Assembly: GCF_028885415.1 (NCBI RefSeq)
Contig: NZ_CP118527.1
Coordinates: 8,184,001-8,248,000 of the forward strand
DNA length: 64,000 nt
Direction of reading: 5' to 3'
Origin: Streptomyces coeruleorubidus
GTDB lineage: Bacteria > Actinomycetota > Actinomycetes > Streptomycetales > Streptomycetaceae
A program made the translations under genes and the position numbers. Numbering within the stretch: the stretch's first letter is position 1; every line of letters begins with the position of its first letter. This document shows positions 1-9,252 of the stretch, in pieces. The notes under the pieces were generated by a model, which saw only the letters and a program-made list of their open reading frames with translations, did no database searches and was not told the origin of the DNA.

Positions 1-801
1 GCCCTGATGACGGGCCGCAACGTCGAGTACGTCTTTCCCGACCGGCCCGTCTCCCCGCCGCCCGGCGAACCGGTGCTGAAGGTCCAAGGGCTGTCGCGAC
101 AAGGGGAGTTCGAGCCCCTCGACCTGGAGGTACGGCCGGGCGAGATCGTCGGCCTCGCCGGACTCGTCGGCTCGGGCCGCTCCGAGATCCTGGAGACCGT
201 CTACGGCGCCAGGAAACCGACGTCCGGTCAGGTGCTGGTGGCCGGCAGGCCGTTGAAGCCGGGCAGCGTCCGGGCCGCCGTCCGGGCCGGGCTCGGCCTC
301 GCCCCCGAGGAACGCAAGGCGCAGGCCCTGCTGATGCTGGAGTCCGTCACCCGCAACGTGTCGGTCTCCTCCATGTCCCGCTTCTCGCGCGGCGGCTGGA
401 TCGACCGGGGCGCCGAACTCGGGGCCGCCCGGGCCGCGACCCGCGAACTGTCGCTCAGGCCCGACAACCCGTCCGTGCCCGTGCGCACCCTGTCCGGCGG
501 CAACCAGCAGAAGGCCGTCCTGGCCCGCTGGCTGCTGCGCGGCTGCAAGGTGCTGCTGCTCGACGAACCCACCCGCGGCGTCGACGTCGGCGCCCGCGCC
601 GAACTGTACGCGGTCGTGCGCCGGCTGGCCGACGAAGGCCTCGCCGTGCTGCTGGTCTCCAGCGAGGTCCCCGAGGTGCTCGGCCTCGCCGACCGCGTCC
701 TGGTGCTGCGCGAGGGCCGTGTCGTCCACACGGCACCCGCGCGCGAACTCGACGAACACCGCGTACTCGACCTGGTCATGGAAGGAAGCCCGGCGTCATG
801 A
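1..801 (+). CDS. Sugar ABC transporter ATP-binding protein (RbsA/MglA type), 5' end outside window
   Basis: This is the C-terminal half of a duplicated sugar-importer ATPase; the frame is open to the left edge, so the N-terminal nucleotide-binding domain lies outside the window. The remaining domain has the degenerate P-loop GLVGSGRSE typical of the second half of RbsA/MglA proteins, the signature LSGGNQQK and a Walker B LLLLDEPTRGVDVG. The family energises periplasmic-receptor-dependent uptake of ribose, galactose, xylose or inositol at the cytoplasmic face of the membrane. Its stop overlaps the permease start (ATGA), so the two are translationally coupled. The substrate cannot be read from sequence; an Ino1-like gene lies farther downstream, but that alone does not make it an inositol importer. 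Confidence 0.93.
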   Translation, partial: ALMTGRNVEYVFPDRPVSPPPGEPVLKVQGLSRQGEFEPLDLEVRPGEIVGLAGLVGSGRSEILETVYGARKPTSGQVLVAGRPLKPGSVRAAVRAGLGLAPEERKAQALLMLESVTRNVSVSSMSRFSRGGWIDRGAELGAARAATRELSLRPDNPSVPVRTLSGGNQQKAVLARWLLRGCKVLLLDEPTRGVDVGARAELYAVVRRLADEGLAVLLVSSEVPEVLGLADRVLVLREGRVVHTAPARELDEHRVLDLVMEGSPAS

Positions 802-1817
802 CGCAGCCCGTCTCCCCGCCGCGGGACAGCAGCACCGACAAGGTGCCCCAGGCCCAGCCCCCCGCCTGGCGCGGCCTGATGGCCCGCGCCGACGTCCGTA
901 CCCTCTCCCTGCTCGGCGTGCTCGCCGTGCTGATCCTCATCGGGGGCATCACCAAGCCCGACGAGTTCCTCGACACCCGCAACCTGCAACTCGTCCTCAC
1001 CCAGGCGTCGGTGATCGGCGTCGTCACCGTCGGCATGACCTTCGTCATCGTCTCCGGCGGCATCGACCTGTCGGTCGGCGCCATCGTCGCCCTCGCCTCC
1101 GTATGGGCGACCACGGTGGCCACCCAGGAGTACGGCTTCACCGGCATCCTCTTCACGGCGGTCGTCGTCGGAGTCGGCTGCGGCCTGGTCAACGGGGTGC
1201 TCATCGCCTACGGCGCGATGGTGCCGTTCATCGCCACCCTCGCCATGCTGGCCTCCGCCCGCGGCCTGGCCCTGCAGATCACCGACGGCAAGACGCAGAT
1301 CGTGACGGTGCCGTCCGTCCTCGACCTGGGCGAACGCGACGCCTACGTCCTCGGCGTCCCGCCCCTGGTCCTGGTCTTCGCGGTCGTGACCGTCATCGGC
1401 TGGCTGGTGCTCAACCGCACGACCTTCGGCCGCCGCACGGTCGCCGTCGGCGGCAACCCGGAGGCCGCCCGGCTCGCCGGCATCGACGTCCGCCGCCAGC
1501 GGCTCTACCTCTACCTGCTGTCCGGGCTGTGCTGCGGCATCGCCGCCTTCCTGCTGATCGTCCTGTCCGGCTCCGGCCAGAACACCAACGGCAACCTCTA
1601 CGAACTCGACGCCATCGCCGCCGCGATCATCGGCGGCACCCTGCTCACCGGCGGCCGCGGCACCATCACCGGCTCCGTGCTCGGCGTCCTGATCTTCACC
1701 ACGATCACCAACATCTTCGCCCTGAACAACCTGCAGAGCGACGTCCAGCAGATCGCCAAGGGCGCGATCATCGTCGCCGCCGTGCTGGTCCAGCGCCGTA
1801 CCGCGAGCACGACCTGA
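798..1817 (+). CDS. Sugar ABC transporter permease (RbsC family)
   Basis: A 339-residue hydrophobic protein, normal for the RbsC/XylH/AraH family, with about ten predicted membrane segments starting near residue 33. The family motifs IVSGGIDLSVGAIVALAS in the second or third helix and GGNPEAARLAGIDV in the cytoplasmic loop are both clear, and IIGGTLLTGGRGTITGS follows later. It forms the membrane channel (as a dimer) for the upstream ATPase and the downstream receptor. The start overlaps the stop of the ATPase by four bases, and the receptor gene follows 17 bases after the stop, giving a standard ATPase-permease-receptor operon. Confidence 0.95.
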   Translation: MTQPVSPPRDSSTDKVPQAQPPAWRGLMARADVRTLSLLGVLAVLILIGGITKPDEFLDTRNLQLVLTQASVIGVVTVGMTFVIVSGGIDLSVGAIVALASVWATTVATQEYGFTGILFTAVVVGVGCGLVNGVLIAYGAMVPFIATLAMLASARGLALQITDGKTQIVTVPSVLDLGERDAYVLGVPPLVLVFAVVTVIGWLVLNRTTFGRRTVAVGGNPEAARLAGIDVRRQRLYLYLLSGLCCGIAAFLLIVLSGSGQNTNGNLYELDAIAAAIIGGTLLTGGRGTITGSVLGVLIFTTITNIFALNNLQSDVQQIAKGAIIVAAVLVQRRTASTT

Positions 1818-1834
1818 GGAAAGGGTTCACCGCC

Positions 1835-2881
1835 ATGACCGAGATCACGAGCCGCAGAGGACTGCTCTTCGGGGCCGCCGCCGTCTCCGCCGGTGCCCTC
1901 CTCACGGGCTGCACGAGCAACGAGCCCTCCGACTCCGAGGACGAGCCGGCCGGGAACGACCAGCCCGCCGCCGACGACAAGCCCGGCAAGCAGGTCACCA
2001 TCGGCTTCGCCGGACCGCAGGCCGACCACGGCTGGCTGAACGCCATCAACGACAACGCCAAGAACCGGGCCGAGAAGTACTCCGACGTCACCCTGGAGAT
2101 CACCGAGGGCTCCAACGACACCGCCCAGCAGATCGGCCAGATCGAGACCCTCATCAACAAGAAGGTCGACGTGCTGGTGGTGCTGCCCGCCGACGGCAAG
2201 GCGCTCACCCAGGTCGGGCTGAAGGCGATGCGCGCGGGCATCCCGGTCGTGAACCTCGACCGGATCTTCAACACCCCGCAGGCCTACCGCTGCTGGATCG
2301 GCGGCGACAACTACGGCATGGGCCTCAACGCCGGGCACTACATCGGCGAGAAACTCAAGGGCAAGCCGAACGCCCGCGTCATCGAACTGGCCGGCCTGGA
2401 CAACCTGGAGCTGACCAAGCAGCGCACCCAGGGCTTCGACGACGCCCTCAAGAACTACCCCAACATCAAGAAGGTCGCCCGGCAGGCCGCCGAGTTCACG
2501 GTCGAGTCCGGCCAGGCCAAGATGGCCCAACTGCTGCAGGCCCAGTCCAAGTTCGACGCGCTGTGGAACCACGACGACGACCAGGGCGTGGGCGCGCTGC
2601 GCGCCATCGAGCAGGCCGGGCGCGACGACTTCCTGATGGTCGGCGGCGCCGGCGCGCTCTCCGCGTTCCAGGCCATCAAGCAGGACGACGGCGTGCTGAA
2701 GGCGACCGTCCTCTACCCGCCGACCATGGCCGCCTCCGCGATCGACCTCGCCCGCGCCCTCGGCCAGGGCAAGGGCATCGGCGGCATGGCCGAGTTCGAG
2801 ATCCCGGCGTCCATCACGCTCTACTCGGCCGTCGTCGACAAGACCAACGTCGACCAGTACATGCCCACCGGCTTCCGGTGA
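1835..2881 (+). CDS. Sugar ABC transporter substrate-binding lipoprotein
   Basis: A 348-residue type I periplasmic binding protein of the ribose/galactose-binding family. The N-terminus has SRRGLLF, which fits a Tat motif, followed by a hydrophobic run and the lipobox LLTGC near residue 27, then a Ser/Asp/Glu-rich linker, so it is probably an exported lipoprotein held on the outer face of the membrane. The mature part starts with a typical strand ([16 protein letters not shown]) and contains [14 protein letters not shown] and the [10 protein letters not shown] region near the C-terminus. The ATG at 1835 is chosen because GAGGAAAGG lies about ten bases upstream; the frame is open farther upstream but that part overlaps the permease. 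Confidence 0.94.
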   Translation: MTEITSRRGLLFGAAAVSAGALLTGCTSNEPSDSEDEPAGNDQPAADDKPGKQVTIGFAGPQADHGWLNAINDNAKNRAEKYSDVTLEITEGSNDTAQQIGQIETLINKKVDVLVVLPADGKALTQVGLKAMRAGIPVVNLDRIFNTPQAYRCWIGGDNYGMGLNAGHYIGEKLKGKPNARVIELAGLDNLELTKQRTQGFDDALKNYPNIKKVARQAAEFTVESGQAKMAQLLQAQSKFDALWNHDDDQGVGALRAIEQAGRDDFLMVGGAGALSAFQAIKQDDGVLKATVLYPPTMAASAIDLARALGQGKGIGGMAEFEIPASITLYSAVVDKTNVDQYMPTGFR

Positions 2882-2940
2882 CCGGTTCCACCCGCACCCC
2901 CCACGTGCGCCACCCCGACCAGGACGAGGAGGACACCCGT

Positions 2941-4152
2941 ATGGGACAGCCGCAGCAGCAGTCAGATGGGACCGAGGCAGGCAAACCACCCCTGCGCGTG
3001 GGAATGGTGGGCTACGCCTTCATGGGCGCCGCCCACTCCCAGGGCTGGCGCACCGCGGGCCGTGTCTTCGACCTGCCGCTGAACCCCGTGCAGGCCGTGA
3101 TCTGCGGCCGGGACGCCACCGCCGTACGGGCGGCGGCCGACCGCCACGGCTGGGCGTCCACCGAGACCGACTGGCGTGCCCTCGTCGAACGCGACGACGT
3201 CGACCTCGTCGACATCTGCACCCCCGGCGACAGCCACGCCGAGATCGCCCTCGCCGCCCTCGCGGCCGGCAAGCACGTCCTGTGCGAGAAGCCCCTCGCC
3301 AACACCGTCGAGGAAGCCGCCTCGATGGTGTTGGCCGCCGAAGAGGCCCACCGACGCGGGCAGGTGGCGATGGTCGGCTTCAACTACCGCCGGGTGCCGG
3401 CCACCGCCCTGGCCCGCCGGATGGTCGCCGAGGGCCGCCTGGGCGCACTGCGGCACGTGCGCGTGACGTACCTCCAGGACTGGCTGGTCGACCCGCAGTT
3501 CCCACTGACCTGGCGGCTGCGCAAGGAGCAGGCCGGCTCGGGCTCGCTCGGCGACCTGGGCGCGCACATCATCGACCTCGCGCAGTACCTCGTGGGGGAA
3601 CGGCTGGCGGGCGTCTCCGCGCTGACGGAGACCTTCGTACGTCAGCGGCCCCTGCCCAGCGGCGCCACCAGCGGCCTGTCCGCCGTCTCGGCCGCCGGCA
3701 CGGGGGAGGTCACCGTGGACGACGCCGCCCTGTTCACGGCCCGCTTCCCCTCCGGCGCCCTCGCCTCCTTCGAGGCCACCCGCTACGCCACCGGCCGCAA
3801 GAACGCCCTGCGCATCGAACTCAACGGGGAGCGCGGGTCGCTCGCCTTCGACCTGGAGCGGCTCAACGAGCTGTCCTTCCACGACGGCACCGAACCCGGG
3901 GCTCAGGCGGGCTTCCGCCGCATCCTCGTCACCGAGCCCGACCACCCCTACCTGGACGCCTGGTGGCCGCCGGGCCACGGCCTCGGCTACGAGCACACCT
4001 TCGTCCACCAGGCCCGCGACCTCGTCCACGCCATCGCCGAGGGCCGCCGCCCCGAACCCTCCTTCGCCGACGGGCTCCAGGTGCAGCGCGTGCTCGCAGC
4101 CGTGGAGGAGAGCGCCGAGAAGAACTCCGTCTACACCCCGATCGCGGTCTGA
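2941..4152 (+). CDS. Gfo/Idh/MocA family NAD(P)-dependent oxidoreductase
   Basis: A 403-residue protein with an N-terminal Rossmann fold ([18 protein letters not shown] from about residue 20) and the conserved [11 protein letters not shown] segment whose Lys is the family catalytic residue; the C-terminal alpha/beta domain includes [17 protein letters not shown] with the usual Asp/His pair. Members oxidise or epimerise sugars and inositols, and ThuB-type members make 3-keto-glycosides. The ATG at 2941 follows GAGGAGGA by eight bases. The start of the next gene is 15 bases after the stop. With the isomerase, PQQ-type dehydrogenase and ThuA protein downstream, a role in keto-sugar interconversion of the imported substrate is likely but not proven. 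Confidence 0.93.
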   Translation: MGQPQQQSDGTEAGKPPLRVGMVGYAFMGAAHSQGWRTAGRVFDLPLNPVQAVICGRDATAVRAAADRHGWASTETDWRALVERDDVDLVDICTPGDSHAEIALAALAAGKHVLCEKPLANTVEEAASMVLAAEEAHRRGQVAMVGFNYRRVPATALARRMVAEGRLGALRHVRVTYLQDWLVDPQFPLTWRLRKEQAGSGSLGDLGAHIIDLAQYLVGERLAGVSALTETFVRQRPLPSGATSGLSAVSAAGTGEVTVDDAALFTARFPSGALASFEATRYATGRKNALRIELNGERGSLAFDLERLNELSFHDGTEPGAQAGFRRILVTEPDHPYLDAWWPPGHGLGYEHTFVHQARDLVHAIAEGRRPEPSFADGLQVQRVLAAVEESAEKNSVYTPIAV

Positions 4153-4166
4153 GGAGGCTGACGCGC

Positions 4167-5165
4167 ATGCCGCGTACGTTCACGCTGTTCACCGGTCAGT
4201 GGGCCGACCTGCCGCTGGAGGAGGTCTGCCGGCTCGCCCGCGACTTCGGCTACGACGGGCTCGAACTCGCCTGCTGGGGCGACCACTTCGAAGTCGACAA
4301 GGCACTCTCCGACCCCGGGTATCTCGACGGCCGCCGGGCGCTGCTCGACAAGTACGGCCTCAAGTGCTGGGCCATCTCCAACCACCTGGTCGGCCAGGCC
4401 GTCTGCGACGCCATCATCGACGAACGCCACCAGGCCATCGTGCCGGGTGAGGTGTGGGGCGACGGAGACCCGGAGGGGGTCCGGCAGCGGGCCGCGGACC
4501 GCATGAAGGACACTGCGCGAGCCGCGGCCGCCTTCGGCGTCGACACCGTCATCGGCTTCACCGGCTCCGCCATCTGGCACCTGGTCGCCATGTTCCCGCC
4601 CGCCCCCGACGCGATGATCGAGCGCGGATACCAGGACTTCGCCGACCGCTGGAACCCGATCCTGGACGTCTTCGACGCGGAGGGCGTGCGGTTCGCGCAC
4701 GAGGTCCACCCGAGCGAGATCGCCTACGACTACTGGACGACCGTACGGGCCCTGGAAGCCGTCGACCGGCGCCCCGCCTTCGGCCTCAACTTCGACCCGA
4801 GCCACTTCGTGTGGCAGGACCTCGACCCGGTCGGCTTCCTCTGGGACTTCCGCGACCGGATCTACCACGTGGACTGCAAGGAGGCCCGCAAGCGCCTCGA
4901 CGGACGCAACGGCCGGCTCGGCTCCCACCTGCCCTGGGGCGACCCCCGGCGCGGCTGGGACTTCGTCTCCGCCGGGCACGGCGACGTCCCCTGGGAGGAC
5001 GTCTTCCGCATGCTGCGCTCCATCGACTACCAGGGCCCGATCTCCGTCGAGTGGGAGGACGCCGGCATGGACCGGCTCCAGGGCGCGCCCGAGGCGCTGA
5101 CCCGCCTCAAGGCCTACGACTTCGAGCCGCCGTCGGCCTCCTTCGACGCGGCGTTCGGCAACTGA
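4167..5165 (+). CDS. Sugar phosphate isomerase/epimerase family TIM-barrel protein
   Basis: A 332-residue xylose-isomerase-like TIM barrel (AP endonuclease 2 superfamily). Visible features are the first strand ([17 protein letters not shown]), [17 protein letters not shown], the metal-ligand Glu in FAHEVHPSE, the Asp/His in [11 protein letters not shown], the YHVDCKEA strand and the closing [11 protein letters not shown]lu. These four sites form the divalent-metal centre in the family. The start at 4167 has GAGGAGG eight bases upstream and lies 14 bases after the oxidoreductase stop. Such enzymes often work beside Gfo/Idh/MocA proteins on keto-sugars or inosose-like intermediates. The exact substrate is unknown. 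Confidence 0.92.
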   Translation: MPRTFTLFTGQWADLPLEEVCRLARDFGYDGLELACWGDHFEVDKALSDPGYLDGRRALLDKYGLKCWAISNHLVGQAVCDAIIDERHQAIVPGEVWGDGDPEGVRQRAADRMKDTARAAAAFGVDTVIGFTGSAIWHLVAMFPPAPDAMIERGYQDFADRWNPILDVFDAEGVRFAHEVHPSEIAYDYWTTVRALEAVDRRPAFGLNFDPSHFVWQDLDPVGFLWDFRDRIYHVDCKEARKRLDGRNGRLGSHLPWGDPRRGWDFVSAGHGDVPWEDVFRMLRSIDYQGPISVEWEDAGMDRLQGAPEALTRLKAYDFEPPSASFDAAFGN

Positions 5166-5247
5166 GCCACCGTGAGCTCTCCGGGATGACGGCGCATCCC
5201 GGCGTACGCACCCGCCCGTACAACCGGCCCCATTTCTGGAGGCATTC

Positions 5248-7785
5248 GTGCACGGGAACCACCGCACCGCCAGCACCGCCAGAACCCGCAGAACCAGCAG
5301 AACGCTCCGAACCCTCGGGATTCTCGGAACCGAGACTCACGGACGACGCCTGCGCCGAGCGGTCGCGCTGTTCAGCGGCGCGCTGCTGGCGGGCGCCTCC
5401 CTCACCCTGACCGCACCGCAGGCCGGCGCGGCCGCCGCGGACGAGCCGGCCGTCACGGCCGAGGACTTCCAGCAGGTCACCCTCGCCAAGGGCGAGGCGG
5501 AGGTCGGCGAGCCCATGTCGCTCGCCGTCCTCCCGGACCGCTCGGTCCTGCACACCTCGCGCGACGGCGAGCTCCGCCTCACCGACGCGGCCGGCAACAC
5601 CGAACTCGCCGGCAAGCTCGACGTCTACTCCCACGACGAGGAGGGCCTCCAGGGCATCGGCGTCGACCCCGGCTTCACAGAGAATCGTTTCATCTATCTG
5701 TACTACGCGCCCCCGCTGAACACCCCCGAGGGCGACGCCCCCGAGACCGGCACCGCCGCCGACTTCGCGCCCTTCGACGGCGTCAACCGGCTCTCCCGGT
5801 TCGTCCTGAAGACCGACGGCACCCTCGACACCGCCAGCGAGAAGAAGATCCTCGACGTCCCCGCCTCCCGCGGCCTGTGCTGCCACGTCGGCGGTGACAT
5901 CGACTTCGACGCGCAGGGCAACCTGTACCTGTCGACGGGTGACGACACCAACCCCTTCCAGTCGGACGGCTTCACCCCGATCGACGAGCGCGCGAACCGC
6001 AACCCGGCCTTCGACGCCCAGCGCTCCGCCGGCAACACCAACGACCTGCGCGGCAAGATCCTGCGCATCAAGGTGAACGCCGACGGCTCGTACACCGTCC
6101 CCGAGGGCAACCTGTTCGCCCCCGGCACGGACAAGACCCGCCCCGAGATCTACGCGATGGGCTTGCGCAACCCCTTCCGCTTCAGCGTCGACAAGAAGAC
6201 CGGCATCCTCTACGTCGGTGACTACGGCCCCGACGCCGGCGCCGCCGACCCCGCGCGCGGCCCGGCCGGCCAGGTCGAGTTCGCCCGCGTCACCGGCCCC
6301 GGCAACTTCGGCTGGCCCTACTGCACCGGTGACAACGACGCCTACGTGGACTACGACTTCGCGACGGGCGCGTCGGGAGCGGCCTTCGACTGCTCCGCCC
6401 CGAAGAACACCTCCCCGAACAACACCGGCCTGACCGACCTGCCCCCGGCCCAGCCCGCCTGGATCCCGTACGACGACGGATCCCTGCCCGAGTTCGGCAC
6501 CGGCTCCGAGTCCCCGATGGGCGGCCCGGTCTACCACTACGACCCGGAGCTCGACTCGCCGGTGAAGTTCCCCGAGGCGTACGACGGCGACTTCTTCGCC
6601 ACCGAGTTCGGCCGCCGCTGGATCAAGCGCATCACCAGCGACGCCGACGGCACCGTCCAGTCGATCAACGACGTGCCCTGGACCGGCACCCAGGTGATGG
6701 ACTCGGCCTTCGGGCCCGACGGGGCGCTGTACGTCCTCGACTACGGCCTGTCCTGGTTCGGCGGTGACGAGCACTCCGCCCTGTACCGCATCGAGAACGC
6801 CACCGACGGCCACTCGCCCGTCGCCCAGGCCGCCGCGAGCCGCATCTCCGGGCAGGCGCCCCTGCGGGTCTCCTTCTCCTCCAAGGGCACCAGCGACCAG
6901 GACGGTGACGCCCTCACCTACAGCTGGGACTTCGGCGACGGCGGCACGTCCACCGCGGCCAACCCCACCCACCGCTACAAGAAGAACGGCACCTACACCG
7001 CGACGCTGACCGTCAAGGACCCGACCGGCCGCACCGGCAGCGCGAGCGTGCAGATCGTCGTCGGCAACACCGCGCCCACCGTGGTGCTGGAGACACCGAA
7101 GGACGGACAGCTGTTCAGCTTCGGTGACGCCGTCCCGTTCAAGGTGAAGGTCACCGACCCGGAGGACCGCCGTATCGACTGCTCCAAGGTCAAGGTCACC
7201 TTCATTCTCGGCCACGACACCCACGGCCACCCCCTGACCTCGGCCAACGGCTGCACCGGCACCATCCAGACCAGCGCCGACGGCGGCCACGACGAGAACG
7301 CCGACATCTTCGGGGTCTTCGACGCCGAGTACACCGACAACGGGGGCGGCGGCCAGGCCCCCCTCACCACGCACGACCAGAACGTCACCCAGCCCAAGCA
7401 CCGCCAGGCCGAGCACTACGGCAACGCCTCCGGCGTCACGGTCGTCACCAAGGACACCGCGCACGGCGGCCGGACCGTCGGCGACATCAACAACGGCGAC
7501 TGGATCTCCTTCACGCCGTACGTCCTGAACAACGCCAAGAAGATCACCGCACGCGTCTCCTCCGGCGGCGCCGGCGGCACCCTGGAGATCCGCGCGGGCT
7601 CCGCCAAGGGCACCCTGCTCGGCAAGGCGCCCGTGCCGGTGACCGGCGGCTGGGAGACCTTCCAGGACGTCCAGGCGAACCTGTCCAGCGCGCCCAGGGG
7701 CACCACCACGCTCTTCCTGGTCTTCAAGGGGAGCGGCACCGGCGCCCTGTACGACGTCGACGACTTCACGTTCACGACGGGCTGA
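5248..7785 (+). CDS. Secreted PQQ-dependent sugar dehydrogenase with PKD and C-terminal carbohydrate-binding module
   Basis: An 845-residue exported enzyme. The GTG at 5248 follows CTGGAGG by five bases. An Arg-rich N-terminal region and a hydrophobic stretch (ALFSGALLAGASLTL) ending in AQAGAAAA-type residues mark a long signal peptide. Residues of roughly 65-520 are a six-bladed glucose/sorbosone-dehydrogenase propeller (HDEEGLQGIGVDPGF, DLRGKILRI, EIYAMGLRNPFRFSVD, GGPVYHYDPEL). A PKD domain follows (DALTYSWDFGDGG), then a CBM6-like C-terminal module (RQAEHYGNASGV ... GDWISFTPY). It should oxidise sugars outside the cell and pass electrons to the respiratory chain if PQQ or a similar cofactor is available. 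It forms an operon with the ThuA gene 15 bases downstream. Confidence 0.92.
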   Translation: MHGNHRTASTARTRRTSRTLRTLGILGTETHGRRLRRAVALFSGALLAGASLTLTAPQAGAAAADEPAVTAEDFQQVTLAKGEAEVGEPMSLAVLPDRSVLHTSRDGELRLTDAAGNTELAGKLDVYSHDEEGLQGIGVDPGFTENRFIYLYYAPPLNTPEGDAPETGTAADFAPFDGVNRLSRFVLKTDGTLDTASEKKILDVPASRGLCCHVGGDIDFDAQGNLYLSTGDDTNPFQSDGFTPIDERANRNPAFDAQRSAGNTNDLRGKILRIKVNADGSYTVPEGNLFAPGTDKTRPEIYAMGLRNPFRFSVDKKTGILYVGDYGPDAGAADPARGPAGQVEFARVTGPGNFGWPYCTGDNDAYVDYDFATGASGAAFDCSAPKNTSPNNTGLTDLPPAQPAWIPYDDGSLPEFGTGSESPMGGPVYHYDPELDSPVKFPEAYDGDFFATEFGRRWIKRITSDADGTVQSINDVPWTGTQVMDSAFGPDGALYVLDYGLSWFGGDEHSALYRIENATDGHSPVAQAAASRISGQAPLRVSFSSKGTSDQDGDALTYSWDFGDGGTSTAANPTHRYKKNGTYTATLTVKDPTGRTGSASVQIVVGNTAPTVVLETPKDGQLFSFGDAVPFKVKVTDPEDRRIDCSKVKVTFILGHDTHGHPLTSANGCTGTIQTSADGGHDENADIFGVFDAEYTDNGGGGQAPLTTHDQNVTQPKHRQAEHYGNASGVTVVTKDTAHGGRTVGDINNGDWISFTPYVLNNAKKITARVSSGGAGGTLEIRAGSAKGTLLGKAPVPVTGGWETFQDVQANLSSAPRGTTTLFLVFKGSGTGALYDVDDFTFTTG

Positions 7786-7800
7786 GGGGAGGCGACCGGC

Positions 7801-9147
7801 ATGCGATCGACCAGCAGATACGCGACGGGTGTCGTGGGCGCGGCCCTGCTCCTGGGGTGCGTCTCGGGCCCGGCCTCGTCCCAGGACGACGCCGAGGCCA
7901 AGCGGGTCCTGGTCTTCTCCAAGACCGCCGGCTTCCGGCACGACTCCATCCCCGAGGGCGTCGCGGCGGTGCGGCAGCTCGGCGAGCAGGGCGGCTTCAC
8001 GGTCGACGCGACCGAGAACGCGGGCGCCTTCACCTCGTCCAACCTGCGGCGCTACGACGCGGTCGTGTTCCTGTCCACCACGGGTGACGTCCTGGACGCG
8101 CGACAGCAGCGCGCCTTCGAGGGCTACATCCGGGCCGGCGGCGCCTACGTCGGCGTCCACGCCGCCGCCGACACCGAGTACGACTGGGCGTTCTACGGCG
8201 GCCTGGCCGGCGCCTACTTCCAGTCGCACCCGGCGATCCAGCCCGCGACGGTACACGTCGAGGACCACGCCCACCCGGCGACGTCCGGACTGGAACGGGC
8301 GTGGAACCGCACCGACGAGTGGTACAACTACCGCTCCAACCCGCGGGAGAGGGCCCACGTCCTCGCCGCCCTCGACGAGTCGTCCTACACCGGCGGCACC
8401 ATGCAGGGCGACCACCCGATCGCCTGGTGCCAGAACTACCAGGGCGGCCGCTCCTTCTACACCGGCGGCGGCCACACCAAGGAGTCCTTCGCCGAACCCG
8501 CCTTCCGCACGCACCTGCTGGGCGGAATCCGCTGGGCCATCGGCGACGCCGAGGCCGACTGCCGCCCGGAGACCGGCTACCGGCCGCTCTTCGACGGCAC
8601 CCCCGCCTCGCTGGACGACTGGCGGCAGGCGGGCCCGGGCTCCTTCACCCTCTCCGACGACGGCACGCTGACGTCCTCGGGCGGCATGGGCATGCTCTGG
8701 TACGCCACGTCGGGCTTCTCCTCGTACTCCCTGAAGCTCGACTGGAAGATGGCCGGTGACGACAACTCCGGTGTTTTCGTGGGCTTCCCGCCCTCGGACG
8801 ACCCGTGGTCGGCGGTGAACAACGGCTACGAGGTCCAGATCGACGCGACCGACGCCGCCGACCGCACCACCGGCGCGGTGTACGGCTTCAAGTCCGCCGA
8901 TCTCAGGAAGCGCGACCGTGCGCTGAACCCGCCGGGGGAGTGGAACACGTACGAGCTCCGCGTGGAGGGCGAACGCCTCCGCGTCTGGCTCAACGGCGTG
9001 CAGATCAACGATTTCACCAACACCGACCCGGCCCGGAGCCTCGTCGACGGACACATCGGCATCCAGAACCACGGAGCCGAGGACCAGGTGTCCTTCCGCG
9101 ACATCCGGATCAAGGAACTGCCCGCGAAGGTCTCGCAGGGCGACTGA
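7801..9147 (+). CDS. ThuA-domain and DUF1080 (3-keto-disaccharide hydrolase-like) lipoprotein
   Basis: A 448-residue two-domain protein. The N-terminus carries a hydrophobic run with lipobox ALLLGC near residue 20, so it is probably membrane-anchored outside the cell. Residues about 35-250 are a ThuA (class I glutamine amidotransferase-like) domain with VLVFSKTAGFRHDSI, AYVGVHAAADTEYDW and YTGGGHTKESF. Residues about 255-440 are a DUF1080 concanavalin-like fold (FDGTPASLDDWRQAG, NSGVFVGFP, WNTYELRVEGERLRVWLNG). DUF1080 proteins have been described as 3-keto-glycoside hydrolases or lyases and ThuA takes part in keto-disaccharide metabolism. GGGGAGG precedes the ATG. Linked to the secreted sugar dehydrogenase, it suggests cleavage of oxidised glycosides outside the cell. 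Confidence 0.9.
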   Translation: MRSTSRYATGVVGAALLLGCVSGPASSQDDAEAKRVLVFSKTAGFRHDSIPEGVAAVRQLGEQGGFTVDATENAGAFTSSNLRRYDAVVFLSTTGDVLDARQQRAFEGYIRAGGAYVGVHAAADTEYDWAFYGGLAGAYFQSHPAIQPATVHVEDHAHPATSGLERAWNRTDEWYNYRSNPRERAHVLAALDESSYTGGTMQGDHPIAWCQNYQGGRSFYTGGGHTKESFAEPAFRTHLLGGIRWAIGDAEADCRPETGYRPLFDGTPASLDDWRQAGPGSFTLSDDGTLTSSGGMGMLWYATSGFSSYSLKLDWKMAGDDNSGVFVGFPPSDDPWSAVNNGYEVQIDATDAADRTTGAVYGFKSADLRKRDRALNPPGEWNTYELRVEGERLRVWLNGVQINDFTNTDPARSLVDGHIGIQNHGAEDQVSFRDIRIKELPAKVSQGD

Positions 9148-9151
9148 GCGG

Positions 9152-9185
9152 CGGCGGGCGGGGGACGCCGGACTCCCGCCCGCCG
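9152..9185 (+). terminator. Terminator hairpin after the ThuA gene
   Basis: Arms CGGCGGGCGGGGG and CTCCCGCCCGCCG (one mismatch or G-T pair) enclose an eight-base loop directly after the stop at 9147. There is no U tract, as is common in high-GC actinobacteria. It separates the sugar operon from the inositol-phosphate-synthase/ebo operon. Confidence 0.7.
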
Positions 9186-9252
9186 TCTTCACCACTCCGG
9201 CGTCTTCACCTCCCCGCTGGGGTCCTGTCCTGGTACGACAAGGAGGCTGCCG

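Noticed and set aside
5107-9195. Minus-strand open frame of about 1,360 codons opposite the sugar dehydrogenase and ThuA genes
   Set aside because: It is the mirror of two well-supported genes. Its translation is Gly/Val/Arg-rich without any domain, as expected from third-position GC bias.
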